A stretch of DNA of 64,000 bases from Paraspadella gotoi. Taxonomy: Eukaryota > Chaetognatha. Under the pieces are notes generated by a model. The model was not told the DNA's origin. It saw only the letters and a list, made by a program, of their open reading frames with translations, and made no database searches. Below are positions 1 through 13,200 of the stretch, piece by piece (position 1 is the stretch's first letter; the number at the start of each line of letters is the position of its first letter). The stretch spans positions 7,607,446 to 7,671,445 of the forward strand of contig CM119269.1 in NCBI GenBank assembly GCA_051294375.1, read 5' to 3'. Both the position numbers and the translations under genes were made by a program.

Positions 1-1854
1 TTTAGCCAGGTAAACGAATCTAATGCAGCATCGTATTTCCTACCATTTTTTTCCCCCGCAATTTCGTTTTATGGAAAAAAGCGAACCGGCTGGAGAAAAA
101 AGCGCTGGAAACTGGTTCGTGGTAAAAGACGGAGAAAGAGGCGGCGGCGTTTGCTTCCTGTTGGGAAGGTGACGGGATTGATTATCTGTTTAACCGGTGG
201 AATATTATTATAGGGGCACAGTAAGTCCTAAGTAAGGTAGACAGGATAAAATTTCATACAGCCTCGCTACTCAGATTTAAAGACCACACACTGAATCCAA
301 AGTTACGTGGACAGCATAAAATTTCATACAGCCTCCCTCCCCAGCTTTTTTTTATCGATGTTTTACAGTTATATGTTACAGTATTATTAAAATGTCGAAA
401 AGTGAGTAGATTTCATACTTTACAACTTAAAAAATGTTTTAACATACACTTTAAAATTACATTCGAAATATAAAGGTGCCCCTATAAAACTTTTCCCAGT
501 ATGTATCCCTATCAGAACATACAGTTCTAAAAGGTAGTCTTATCCTTATGATAAAAATAATCATACAATATAACCTTAATCTCCCCCCCAAAAAATTATC
601 CATTCCCCTTTTTGTTCGGCCTTGTAGATATTATGAGTTTCTCATTAATGATTTTCCAACAGGAATGATGTACGATATCTATTAGAAAACTGGAACAGAA
701 AGTAATCTAATCTTGTGTTGTGAAGATTGATGGTGAAACAAATAATTTTGAAACTTTCATAGATTTGTTGGCGGAAGCCATTCCTTTCCCTTTTTTAACA
801 AGTATATAGAGAATTTTGCCGTAACGCCATGAGCTATTAATTTATATAAATGCGTGATAGGTAGAGCAAGCAGAAGGGGGACTATTTCTAAAACATACCA
901 ATAAAATAGAAAACTTATTAAAAATAGTCAACTTAAGTTTAACCATAAACTACAATTTTTTTTTATGCTTATTACTTACCCACTGTTACGAATCATTGGT
1001 AACTTATCACATATCACATCTGATAATATTACAGGAGGATTTAGCTTTTCGTCCCATTCTCCTCTTCCTCTTCCTTTCTCCTCCTACCCCTCGGTATATT
1101 TTGTCTAGCGATACATTCTCTAGTTTCTACTCTTCTCTACTCTACTCTTCCCTCTATTTCCTTACACCTTCAATACCCCTCAAGCTTATCCTCAGTTTTA
1201 GTTAAGCACCCCTCTTTTATAGTTATGCCTTTAGGTTATGACATGCGACTGACCAATCTTAACGGCAAAAAATACGAATTAAATAATAAAAGAGCATCGG
1301 ATAATAGAGACGCTATAACCAAATAAAAATTTTAAAAAGTACGTCTAAAATTGCTAAAAAAAATTATACTATCCCTCAGCCTGATGAATAATGACAGATG
1401 GACTGAAGCTGTGTCTTATGGATGTGGTATGGTAATGGTGAGAAAAGCAGGTATGCAAGCGACAATTATTACGTCATGATTCCGATTTTGCAAAAAAAAA
1501 TTATTTGAAATGGTGTTCAGCGAATAGTACTAATTCGAGTAAAAGCTCAGATAATGAGTTAGTTTCTTTGTGGGCAGTGTAAAATTAATAGATCAAATCC
1601 ATCCTGAAAGTTGTATGTCCCACAAAGAGTCTCACTCTAAATACTAACAAACTTCTTGAGATTTTAAATTTTGGTGACCGGGAGTATTACTTACTTACCT
1701 ACGTGGAAGAATTGAAAATGATAATGAATGTCCGAAGGATTGCGGAGAATATGGAGACGAACAGAGAAAGTGGTGTAAAAGAATGTAAAGAAATGTAAGA
1801 ATGTACTTGTGGAATAAATAACTCGCTCAATGCGAGAGTCTTTGGAGAATCGAG
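1..1854. other. Left-edge non-coding stretch
   Basis: This is AT-rich sequence with no ORF that I can support as coding. A GC-richer patch at about 60-168 ends in a GT donor-like site and could be an exon fragment, but no acceptor precedes it and its phase does not fit the exon at 2205. The rest is probably an intron of the gene that ends at 2528, or spacer. No RNA gene was recognised. Confidence 0.4.
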
Positions 1855-2160
1855 TGTTGTGGCGAATCCTAAATTCGCCTCCATATAGCTTGGTGAAACT
1901 CAGCTGGTCCTATTGGCTTTGACAGCTAAGTGCTCATTCACCAACCGTGAGTTCCGGGTTCAATCCCCTCACGGTCACGCTGATGATGTCGATGTGATGG
2001 TGTCGAAATAATCACGCCAGTATGGTGACAACAGTGACATGGGGTGGTCACTGCAGAACCAAAACCTTGAGTCTCACACCCCGGGCATCACACATCTCCC
2101 CCTTGCCATGGTGTAATGTTTTTCCTGTTGGACGCAGATGGCGTTTGGTAAGTCGCCTAA
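1855..2160 (+). mobile_element. tRNA-derived SINE-like element, copy 1
   Basis: The element opens with the small palindrome GGCGAATCCTAAATTCGCC, which has 7-nt arms. It continues with a tRNA-like body containing GGTTCAATCC, a good match to the RNA polymerase III B box, at about 1957-1966. A second, shorter copy with the same head and the same GTCATGGGGTGGTCACTG tract lies at 17843-17990. B box, dispersed copies and small size together suggest a SINE. The A box is poorly defined and I see no clear 3' tail, so the exact limits are approximate. Confidence 0.6.
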
Positions 2161-2204
2161 TGATTTAATCTTTTTTTTTTTTTTAATTTTCCCTTCTGGA
2201 GCAG

Positions 2205-2528
2205 GCGCCACTCTTGCGTTCCCTCAATCCCGCGTCGTCCACCGTCGCTTCCGCCTCCAACACCAGCAGCCATAAAACAGACCAAAACAAAAACAATGTC
2301 TCGCTCGGCGAGAAAAAGGACTCGCCCGCTTCCCCCGCTTCCCCCGCTTCCCCCGCTTTTAAACTCCCCCTCACGTCATCTCAACCCCCTTCATCGTCCT
2401 CCTCCTCTTCCTCCTCCCCGCGAAAAACGGGGCAAGGCCCCGTCGCTCAACCGGATGCCGCCGCCGACGCGAAGCTCCCCCCCGCCCCAGCCGTCGACGC
2501 CGCGGCCCCCTCCGACGTTAGAACTTAA
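2205..2528 (+). CDS. Terminal exon of an unidentified Ser/Pro/Ala-rich protein
   Basis: An open frame of 107 codons follows a long T tract and a CAG acceptor ending at 2204, and it stops at TAA 2526-2528. Its GC content is far above the flanks, as in the confirmed exons of this window. The peptide is low complexity, with repeated SPA units, a run of serines and a Pro/Ala-rich end, so it gives no family assignment. A two-base-shifted frame is also open (2296-2667) but has no supporting splice site. I infer this is the 3' end of a gene that starts left of the window. It could instead be a chance GC-rich ORF. No upstream exon of matching phase was found. Confidence 0.4.
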   Translation, partial: APLLRSLNPASSTVASASNTSSHKTDQNKNNVSLGEKKDSPASPASPASPAFKLPLTSSQPPSSSSSSSSSPRKTGQGPVAQPDAAADAKLPPAPAVDAAAPSDVRT

Positions 2529-3350
2529 TACAATCTCCCACAGTGAACTAGTTTTCCTTTGTTGGTGCGGATGGGAAGGGGGAGGTGGGAGGTCGAGTGA
2601 CAGGAACCGGACGGAAAAGAGACCATTGTGTGTTCCAGTCGTTCAACTTGATTCTCCCTGCAGGTAGTTTTCGATACTTTTTTCACGATTTACGCCATGT
2701 TCCAAGAGTCATTAATGCGATGATCTCACTTTATCGTATTCTTAAACTAGAATAATTTTGTTAATCCGAAATAAAAATTTGATTTTGGGTTATTTTAACT
2801 TAATTTGCCCAATAAGTCTTTTCGTCAATTCTAAGGTAATATATCTAGTAAAACATATAACTAAAAAGTACATTTCACGTGTCATTGATGAATGGGGAAG
2901 TTAAAAAGTATTATGCCCAGATATTAATTTAGTTCATGAGGAATTCTGAGAATGTGAAGTTGAATTTTGAAGTGAAATTATTTTGCGTTCTGTTTCACAG
3001 TAATCAAAAATACAAAAATGCTTTAATTTATAACTTTAAATATTTCAGATATATGTAGTTTACGTATTAATTTAAATTCAAAATTGATATTATTCATTTA
3101 TGTTTCCAATATTATATATACCTGTCGCTCTAGGAACAAAATTATTTTAAGTTATTTGGTCTGGAAGTGATCGATCAGGGTGTATATCTGTGGTTGCATT
3201 TTTGAAATATATGCTATCTTGAGTTAAATCTTAATGACCCGGTCCTTGATAATTTTTTTAAAAATAAAATAAAATTAACAACTCTGTAGTAGCATTAATT
3301 GTTTTCCGAACCCTTCCTTTCAATGGCTATAATTCAAATGATTTAACATA

Positions 3351-3967
3351 CAGAAGGCTTCATATTATAAAATGATATCATGTTTTTGTCTGACCAAACT
3401 CGGTTCCCACCTAACTACCTGATGGAATGAATGAAATTTTACATATAAAGTTCTAATGACTAAATAAATAAAACTATCGAGGCGAATTTTTATATTCAAC
3501 ACTTGAGAGGAGATACAGGGCCCTGGGGCGGAACCCCCGGGGGTTAAAAAAGGCTAAAAATTTATTTTTTCATCATGTGCTGATTGATGAATTAAATAAT
3601 GAAGATGCATAGTTAATCGTTTTTTCCCAATCTGACATGAACGGATGATAATGAACATAAAAATTCGGGTAACTATTTTTGGTGGTAATGAATGTGATTT
3701 CGTAGAAGAGTGTGAACGTCTATGCAACAGTTCAAAATTAAAAAAATTCTAAAAAAAATTGTTCATTTTTTCCCCCTATGGGTGGATCCCCCGGGGGGCT
3801 TATATCTCAGCTCAGGGGTCAAACATTAAAATTCGCCTCGATAGTTCTCTTTGTATTCCCATAGGGATCGTGCATGCCAAATTTAAACAAATTTGGTCGA
3901 GCATTGTGGTCGGAACCTTGTCTTGTTAGAAAAAACCCGATATCATTTTATAATAAGAAGCCTTCTG
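3351..3967. mobile_element. TA-flanked fold-back MITE, copy 1
   Basis: Terminal inverted repeats start CAGAAGGCTTCATATTAT and end with its complement, and TA lies immediately outside both ends. That matches a Tc1/mariner-type TA target duplication. Inside, a second inverted pair around CTATCGAGGCGAATTT makes the whole element a long imperfect hairpin. It has no ORF. Three relatives lie at 10525-11206, 38070-38730 and 50840-51605. This copy and the 50.8 kb copy share one orientation, and the 10.5 and 38.1 kb copies the other. It is the most diverged of the four. Confidence 0.8.
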
Positions 3968-4656
3968 TAGTTTTTGATACATACAGTCATACTATTGGGC
4001 CGAATACAACCCAGGTTTACTTTTTATTTTTCTCATTTTTAAAAACATATCAGGTTTGAAAATTATTTTTTATTAATAAAGCTTTACTCCTAAGAAGAGT
4101 AATTTTCTTTACCTAGTGCGGTTAGTATATATGCAGTTGTAGCAATTATTTACATACCATTCCAGCATTAATGTGCTCTGAAAGGTCATTATTTTTATCA
4201 TCAAAGAAGAAATAAAAACGACGAGTATCTTCAGAGAAATGTAATCTTGGTTTTCAAAGATTGATTCTTTATTTCCGGGAACTAGTATTCCTGATTTAGT
4301 CGCTGTCTGTCATTCAAGTAACATTTCCCTTCTGTCTGATAAACCTTTTGTAATTGTTGAACATATTTAACTTATCATTTGGGTGTTTTAATGACGTCAA
4401 TTCTAACGTTTTAATTTCATACTAAAGCTAGGTACTTGTTAGATAAACTCTAATAATACTTAAGTAACAAAAAAGATAGCTATTTCGATAGTAGAAAACG
4501 GTTAGCCGTCAGTAATTATGTTACGATTTTTTACGAGTCTTTGCTGTTTCTGTTTATCCAATTTCTTCAGAATTAAATCCCAAAGATTGATTTTCAATAA
4601 AAAAAAAAATTCGAAGTGAAATAAATGAGTAGAAGTGAACGCCCAGAATGACGCGC

Positions 4657-4691
4657 TGTACACTCATTGTACACTGTACAATGAGTGTACA
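4657..4691. repeat. Perfect 17-bp inverted repeat with 1-nt centre
   Basis: TGTACACTCATTGTACA at 4657-4673 is followed by one C and then by its exact reverse complement at 4675-4691. A further TGTACA follows at 4694. The repeat lies in spacer with no gene within 2 kb. It could be a dimeric protein-binding site, a cruciform or the core of an old transposon end. The sequence alone does not say which. Confidence 0.7.
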
Positions 4692-7440
4692 ATGTACAGC
4701 CTCATTGGTTGGTGTAATCAACTAATATAATGAAATCAACTAAAATTTGTCAAAATTGGTCAATTATTTTTTTTAAATCCTACTTAATCCTAAACATTTT
4801 CAAACTAATTTAAATTTTTTAAAAAAATTTGCAGACTGTCATTTTTTGGGGATGGTATTTTCTAATTTGGATTTCAATAGAATAAAAAAAAATTATTTAA
4901 CGTTACATTTGAAAATAATTAAGAAGGCAACTAAGAAAGATTGAATTTTTACTATTTTACTAGTATTTTATCTTAATTGTACAATGTATATTCAAAACTT
5001 TTTTCTAGGCAAGTTGCGGTTTTTTTGCCTTTTTTTTTAGGAATGATAGTTTACTCTATTTTTATCTATTGTCGATAAAAATGTCGTATTAGATTTAATA
5101 TTTCCTTATTCTATAGTTTCTATGTTCGCTCGGTGCGAAGGAAGATTTCCCTTTCGTTGAAAAAAAATGGGAAAAGGCTGAGCGACTCCTTTCAACTCCT
5201 CCGAGCCAAGAATGTAGGGTTGGTTCTCTTTTTCTCTCTATCTCTGCTCTCGCTCGCTCTTTCTCTTCCGCATGCGGGGGCGCCAAATTGCCTCCTTCCT
5301 CCGTGCTGCCATCTTGGTTGTGCTACCCATGCTTTATTCACGTGGAGTTTGTTTGTGCTGTCTGGGTCTGAAGAAACTAGGTCAACTTAAAGAATTCCTT
5401 CGGCAAACCTCGGCGTGCTTCTCCCTCGCAATGCAACACTGTGTAACGGGTCTCTGACTTGGATATGCTGTCCAATCACGAAATAGCTTTAACGTAAGCG
5501 ACTAATGAGGCCCTCTGAAATTCCCACGTCGTCAAGCGGCGTAAAGATGATATTTTTTTCTCCAACGATGTGGCATCGTATTCTCTGGCCACGCTAGAGG
5601 TCAACGGCTTCTGTCAATAGCCCCTTATGTATATGCTTATAAACGGCGCCAATGTTCCCTTTTTTTGATGTATTTGAAGGAATTGTATCTTTGGTTATGT
5701 GTAATACTAGAGACAAATAGTAAGTGATTTTTGAGGCCCAAAAATTATTTTTAGGCCGTTCGCACAAATAAACAGCAAACAAACTTCGTCTTGGCTTTTT
5801 TAAATGTTCGTGTATATACCTTGCTTCTTATTTTCTATGCACCAATCATCATTTAACAATTGAGAATTATAGTCGGAAGTAATTCTCAGTAAAGAAATCG
5901 CGAGCACCGAATCGCGTGAAATTTCGCAATAAAATCAACCAATGGGAGCACATCTATTCCATTTCGTGGGCCAAGAATTTGTGCCGAGGTTTGCCGATAG
6001 AAATTCGATTCACCACGTGACAAGTCGAGAAAAGATGGAGGAATATCGAATGTGAAAAGACATGCTTTTTGCTACGGAATTAACAACGTGGTTTTACACT
6101 TAACAAGTATTACTATTTCGTACGTTCATTTGTTTGTTTTTCGTTAGACTCGAAACGAACAAGCCTTTTTACCACAGTTTAATCGACGAAAAATCATAGA
6201 ATCCTTTCGTTAGTCTCGACATGCAGTTTTATTGCGTCTTAAATGTCATTTCTAAATATTCCATCATCGAGTGTCCGATAAGTTTGGGTAACTGTTGCAA
6301 TCTTACTTCATTTAATTTTTTTAAAAAATGCTTTTTACAAACAGTAAACAAAAAGGAGTTTATCTGTCAGACCAGAAATGATAAATTGTTAGGGGTGCCG
6401 TTATTTATCTTCATTCGACTTGCCATTTCTTTTCAAAATCATAAAAAAAAATAGCTATTACTTCTTTATAAAGTTAAAAATACATTTTTTATATTTTCAT
6501 TTGGATGTTAAAAGCTTTTTCGAATATATGTCTTTATAATTTAATATGTATAATTAATATGATTGATGATAGATAAATAATCAGCCTCTAAAATGCATTT
6601 GTTTCCAAAGGGTGTTCGAAAGTTGTTTTTTTTTTTGAATATATGAAATTTGTACAACCAATATAAAATTATTCATTAATTTAATAACTGACTTTGGACA
6701 GGCTATGTCAAGATAATGACATAGCAGGTCTCTGTTCTTTTTGGTTAATAGGTTATACATTGAACGTATTAGGTAAAATCTTTTCTGATTACTCGATATT
6801 TTTTTAAAAAAGATAGGTGCTGATAAAGAGCTGCGTTGGGTGAAGAGGAAAGAAAAATGATTTAGCATCAAACCTAAAACCCTGTGGCCATGAGCTGATT
6901 AAGTCAATGAGTCACCTAATTTGGGCTAGTGGAGAATTGTGGAAAATGTTCGTGTGACAGCAAATATTTTTTTAAAAAAATCAGTAGTGCTTTTATTTTA
7001 TTCTTTGCTGTTCGGGCACAAAAACAATCTAAACCCTCGAGTCCTCTGGCATTGGCGCCAAATGTTCATTCAGTAGTAGATCGCCAATCTTATTGCGGAA
7101 TATCGTGGTTTTTTTTTTCTTTCGCAAAAAATCGACATCAACCTTTTTAAATGTAGTTTTTCCTCTTTCATCCGTTTTCTGTTTTTCGCGATTTCGAAAA
7201 ACTTTTGTTTCTCAAGTAATCAAACGGGGAAAACTTTTTACCCTCCCTCTCGGTACTGCTGATGATTTTGTAAATAAAATCTCGGTTTCCAATCGTCCCG
7301 TCTCGTATATTCGGGTCAAGATTCTATATTTTTATTTGCCATTCGTCACAACTGATTTGTCAAACGTACCTACCGTTGATTCGCCGAGTTTTTAACTTCG
7401 ATCGAATCCTTGTTTAAATACTTTCTTTTTTTTTTCTTTT

Positions 7441-8431
7441 AAGAGTGATTGATAGCATAACCTTTCGCACAGTTAAATCGGACGACCTCTCTCTCTCACT
7501 CTCTCTCTTCCTGTTTCCCTCAAACGTAAACAAGATCGCGATTAATATCCGCTTTATCCGACATTCTTCGCTTCGCCGCCGCCGACAACGACGACGACCG
7601 CCACTGAAAAACCACCACCTCCTCCTCCGACATGCTTAGCATTCTTTCGCCATGCGTATCAATAGACGAAATTCTCGATAGCCTCTCCGCGCTATGCAAG
7701 AGACGAAAAGATTTCTTTCTAGAGCGACACCCCTCCCCGCCACGCCCCTTTCTTCCTTACCGACCGGATTAGCGCCAACGGGGTAAACAAAAACAACAAC
7801 AAAAAACTTTCCCGCGAGGCCATTACTACCAAAAAAAAAAAAACTGGGGGAGGGGACCTGACTTCTCTCCCTTTCTCCCACACCTCTTTTAAAACTCTGA
7901 ATCTTGTCCGACTACCTCTCCGTCGGTTATCAGGGCCGAATTCCTTTCTCTCTCTCTCTCTCCCCCCTTATCTCCCTCCCTACTCCCCTCTCCCGTTCCT
8001 CTTGCTTCGTCTCTCTCACTTTTCCCGGGCCGTGTACGAAGGAGCAAAACGTTTTCACCTAAAAACACGATGTGAATCCCTAGCACCCTGTTCCCCCCCT
8101 ACACTCTATCTATCCGCCCCCAATCCTCGTTCCTCTCGAGCTCCGAAGATCCGTCACGGCGGCGCTCGCCCGCGCGCTCGCCCCGCCCTCTCCCTTGTGA
8201 AAAAAAAATAAGGGGAGTATAATGGATGAGAGGAGAAATTCTCGACGCACTCGTCGCGAATCATCGGCCCAGTGTCATCGTTTGGCGAGGGTATCGTCAC
8301 GATTCGACTGAATGGGAGACGAGGAGAGACAACGCGACTCGCGTCTTTTTCAATCTTGGAGAAATACCCAGATTCGGCCTAGGGTCCGACTCTAAGAAAA
8401 AAAGAGAAAAAAAAAAGAACTGCTGAACAAA
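7441..8431 (+). promoter_or_regulatory. Candidate promoter and 5' leader of the IRS gene
   Basis: About 1 kb upstream of the IRS start codon becomes pyrimidine- and GC-rich, with CTCT runs near 7490 and 7950 and a GC-rich core at about 8150-8190 (CACGGCGGCGCTCGCC). No TATA box is evident, so I infer a TATA-less promoter or leader. Several short ATG ORFs lie here, for example the one at 8226-8426, and could be uORFs. The transcription start cannot be placed from sequence alone. Confidence 0.35.
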
Positions 8432-10232
8432 ATGGCAACGAGCGGGTCGACCGGAGGAGGCGCCACGCATTCCTACGACGTCATCAAGTGCGGGTTCTTG
8501 AAAAAACAAAAGGTAATCTCTAAATGGAACTTTTGGTAAATTTTTATTCTTATTACCTCGTCTCTCTCTTTTTTTTTAGACTAACAAAAGTAGGTTCTTC
8601 GTGCTCCGCGGACCGACTCGGCCTTCGACGGCGGAAGGCGCAGCCGTCTTCCAGCAGCAGCGATCGCGTCTCGAGTACTACGAATCGGAACAACAGTATC
8701 GCAAAGGGAAACAGCCGAGAAAGACTTTCGTCCTCTCGTGAGTAATTAAAAAATAAGAATAATAATAATGATTAGTTTATTTCCGTTAGATTCCTCGCGT
8801 TTTTTTTGTTTTTGTTTTTGTTTTGTTTTTGTTTTGATGCCCTTCAGAGATGTAACTTTGGTAGCATAAGATTGTCATCTGACGACGTCATTGATGACGT
8901 CCTTATTTCTCCCTTTTTTTCTTCTGGAATTTTAACTTCTTTTCAACCTTTTCTTATTTATTTCCTCTTTTTCACCCGCTATTCCATTTCTCTCCCCTCT
9001 GCCCTCCCCCCTCCCCGAACAGTCCCTCGCTTCTCATCCAACGATGCGAGGACACTTCCGCCCGCGCGACGACTTCCTTCGGCATCTCTCTGATCATCCC
9101 GCCATCGAACAGCGCCTTCGTGATGCTGGCGGAGACGGAGCAGGAGCAGTCGGACTGGATTGCCGCCCTCAACGACGTCCAGGGCCTAAGCGTCAGCTCC
9201 ACGGAAAGATTCAGTGAGTCGCTTGGGTTTCGACTTATTTCGTTCCATTGTGTCCCGAGTTAACTCATTCGTGGGGCTGCTATTTTACCAAGATTGAAAA
9301 AAGCCTACGTTATCCAGCCGGCTGGATTAACTATACTTGCAGCATTAATTCTCATTATAATATTATTTGGTAAACAAAACCGACTAAAAAGAGCTGACTA
9401 AATCCTGCTGCTCCTTAGTTTTTCTGTATCCTCTCGCTCTTTCAATCTTCACCATTAACCCTAATTAATTAATTAATTAATTAATTAATTAATTAATTAA
9501 TCTTCACCATTCACCAAGCCTTCCCTATCCCCCGTCGCCTTTTCTTTTGCTAATCCAGAGCACGTTTGGGAAGTCAACGTGGTGGAGCGCCACGGTCTCG
9601 GAAGGTTGAATCTCAAAGGTCAATCTATACTCACGCTGACATCAACCCACATTCATCTGCGTCGCGGTAGGAATTCCAAATATTTATTACATTTTTTGGG
9701 CTTGCGAGATTTTTAAGATTTGCCCAAATAGTTGATTTACTTTTAATAATCTCAGTGAATTCTACGGTGGAGGTTTCATTTCCTCTTCGACATATTCGGC
9801 AGTGCGGAAGTCGTTCCGAGTTTTTCGTGGTGAGTAGATTTTTACCATGTCCCTCGCCTTTTTCCTTTGTGCCATTTCCTTACTTTTCCTTCTCTTTTCC
9901 ACTTTATTTTTTCAGTTCGAGTGTGGTCGCTTCTGCGATCACGGCGAGGGAGAGGTTTGGGTGACGGCGGAGGACGCCACCATCGCGCACAGCATCCACG
10001 AGACGACCAGCAGGTGTTGATAACGGGATGACGATTTTATTTATTTCCAAGTCTTTTGTTTTTTGTTCTTTAGCTCTTCCCTTCTTTTTCATCCACAGCG
10101 CCATGCGGTTGGAAAGGTCTCGTCAGGGCGTCGAGGAGCCGACGCAGCCTCGCTCGAGAAGCTCCTCGCAAAACGAACCCGCCTCCACATCCCTGTCCTC
10201 GCTGCTCATGTCTTCCTGGGGTCCCGACGCAG
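8432..10232 (+). other. IRS: IRS PH and PTB domain exons (exons 1-7)
   Basis: Residues about 18-135 form the PH domain: KCGFLKKQK, then SRFFVLRG, a tyrosine-rich beta strand, and the closing helix EQEQSDWIAALNDV with its invariant tryptophan. The PTB domain follows at about residues 144-245: HVWEVNVVERHGLGR, LTLTSTHIHLRR, the FPLRHIRQCG strand, FECGR, GEGEVWVTAEDATIAHSIHE. This is the standard IRS order: PH targets the membrane and PTB binds the receptor NPxY site. Intron phases here are mixed (0, 2, 1, 1, 0, 2), unlike the tail. Exon 8 then carries the serine-rich stretch RSRTISDG, a possible 14-3-3 or kinase site. Confidence 0.85.
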
Positions 10233-13200
10233 GTTTGACGTGGCGTCGTTGTGGGAATAATTTATTACGGATTAAATGTGTAATTTTTTATAAAACATTC
10301 ACGTATTTCAATCGCTGTTTTTGTTTCCGAAGGTCAACGGTCCGGGACGCTGCCACCGTCGCTGCGTCGTTCGGCTGCGTCGTCGTCAATGACGTCGTCG
10401 TCCTCTTCGTCTCAGGCGAGCCTCGTCGCGCCCAGATCGAGGACAATCTCCGACGGCGTCATCACCAGGTGGGTTTTTTCTTGGGGAAAAGAGGATCGCA
10501 GAAGGAAGGTTTGTAAAATCTATACAGAAAGCTTCATATTATAAAATGTGGTACCCCTTTTTTGTGACCAGAACACGTTCCGAGAAAACTATTGAATAGA
10601 TTTTAATGAAATTTGGTATGAACGATCCCTATGTGAATACAAATAGAAATATCGAGGCGAATTTCAATATTTGACCCCTGAGCCGAGATATGGGGCCCGG
10701 TAGGGGTCACTCATGGGGGCAAAAAATGGTCAAAATTTGTTTTTAATTTTTTTTTGGTTTGTTTTGAACAGTTGCCCAGACGTTTACTCTTCCACAAAAA
10801 TGTATTTATTTCTACAAAAATATTAGTTTACCATAAGTTTCAGGTTCATGAACATCAGCTGTTCAAGTCAGATTTGGAATAATTCTGAATAATTTGGAGA
10901 AAAACGATGAACCATGCATCTTCAAACACCGATTAATTAGCAAAAAATTTATTAATTTTAGTTTTAAAAAATATTTTTATATGTTTAAAACATCGATGAA
11001 CCTGATCCTACTAAAAAATTATAAAAAATGAAAAAAAAAATTTTAGTCCCAGGGTCCTGTATATTAAAATTCGCCTCGATAGTTCCATTTATATTGTCAT
11101 TAGAACTCTAAATGTAAAATGTTATGAAATTCGATCCGGTAGTTTGGTGGGAACAGATTCTGGTCACAAAAAAGGGGTACCACATTTTATAATATGAAGC
11201 CTTCTGTAATTGTTGTTTGTATAGATTTTTTATACTTTTTAAATGAACTTATTTTTATTATTATTTTCTCCAGTCCCTCGTCGCGTCATGAAAATTCTAG
11301 TCCCGGTCGCAGCGCTACCTCCACCGCTCTCTCCAACATTTCCGGTCATTCGGCGCCGCACGGAGTCGGCGTCGTCCCCGGGACCGCCGTCCCCACCGCC
11401 ACTACCACCGCCGCCTCTTATTCGAGATCAATTTCGGTTCCGGTTCAACAAGGAAACCCCACTGGTTAGATATTATCTCTTTTAATTTGATATAACCAGA
11501 GAGAGTAGTTTGCGTTTTACATAAAGTTTGGCCAAATGTCGGCATAGAAACATAGATTTGATTTCTCTTCCCGATTCACATCTTCCTCATTTCCACCTCT
11601 TTTTCATCCCATTTCCCCTCTTTTTCGAGCGAGGGAGTCATGAAGCAGAGAGAGAGAGAGAATTTGAATTTATTCAATGGGGCTTTAGGCACAAAATAAA
11701 ACAATAGGCCATAAAAAGCTACTTCATTACATTTAAGTCTACGAATTTAGACATTCATCATGAAATCTTTCCAATTTACAATTTATGCATATAGTTTCCC
11801 TTTGTAAGTAATCCCAACCCAACAGAGAGAGAGAGAGACTCGAACTCGACTCATGTCGTTTGGCGATCAGTAGGCCCTTTTTGGCTGAAAATGTACATTT
11901 ATTACATTACTCCCGTTGGATTTTTTCCTAGACTCCGAGAGATCTCATCAAGAGACATATGTTTTAACCATATCTTTAATATTTTTCTCTTCCTTTCACC
12001 TCCAGTTTCAACGAGCATGTCTCTTTCCCCTCCCTACGTTCTCGTGTCTCCGACGAGTGACTTCATCGACGAGAGAATGTCAACTTCAGTGTCCAGCAAT
12101 TTCTCCGCCGATAGCGCCACCACCGGTAAAGCGGCCTTTAAATTTTTTGAAATAGTAGTTAAAAAAATAACTAATTACCAAGTTTTTCACCCCCTCCCCT
12201 TTTAATCTTAGGTTCTTCAGTCGACGACTACGAAACATCCCCTCGCGATCGGCGCTTTCCTTTGGAAGGGGAAGGTGGCGCTGGAGTCGGTTTCCGCTCG
12301 GCGCCGGGGTTTCATCCGGCTTCCGGCGACCTTCGATTTCCGACCGGGGTCGATCCTCGTTCGATGACGCCAGAGTCTCCGCGCGGCCCCGTCGGCGTTG
12401 TTGGCGCCCTCGGACCGCGAGTCGCTCCTCATCCGGGTATCGCCGAGGAGTCTGACAACTACATCGACATGCACTCTTGTGAGTATGAGTTTGACATCTG
12501 AATCGACGATTCGAGATGCACTCTTATTAAGAGTACTTTTTACATTTCTGAGTAACATAGGATTTACCTTTTCAAAATAATTTAGCTTTAAAATATATAC
12601 AGTCCTGTGCAACACTCTTAAATTTACGCGCGTTTTATAAATATATTTGAATAAATTTTAAATAGTAAATATAGATTTCTAAAAGGAGAATCCAGCATTA
12701 AATTTATACATCGTAAAAAAATAGAAATAGAATAGAAATAATAGAATAAGAATAGGAAAAAGGAATCGATGTAAGTTTTAAAAAAAAATTTTTGTCATTC
12801 AAGAGTTATAACACACTAAACACAAAAGGTTAAAAATGCGTCAATTTTCTTCTGTTTTAACGCTGTGTTTAAAAATCATTGTTTACAAACGGATGGTTAG
12901 ATTTTAACCAAATTTATACCAATTTTTTTTCCTCCAATATCTTTCATAATAAAAGAATCCAACAAGACTTATTTGTACAATGTTTTAGGGTTTTTTTTTG
13001 TTTTTTTTTGTTTTTTTTAAAGACTAAAGAAAATATGATATAATGGATGTACGTATTCAGGTCGAGATGACGGCGACTACATACCAATGACGGGTCAAAG
13101 CTCATCCACCTCCACGCCGCTTCTTATCACTGGTGAGATTTCGCTTTTCCATTCCACCATAAAGTTAAAAGCCTGTTATATTTAATAAATTGTTCTCTCT

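Larger units (their letters stand above)
2529..7440. other. Intergenic spacer, no gene recognised
   Basis: This is about 4.9 kb of AT-rich DNA. It contains a fold-back MITE (3351-3967), a perfect palindrome (4657-4691), a GC-richer pyrimidine-rich patch at 5210-5340 and a repeat fragment at 6650-6740 also seen near 20.8 and 58.0 kb. Short ORFs here are AT-rich, lack splice context and match nothing I know. The 5210-5340 patch contains GCCATCTTGG, which resembles a YY1-type promoter element, but I cannot tie it to a gene. Confidence 0.5.

Noticed and set aside
71-168. Possible exon encoding NWFVVKDG, reminiscent of a PH-domain strand
   Set aside because: No acceptor precedes it, its phase-2 donor does not fit the phase-0 exon at 2205, and the match is too short.
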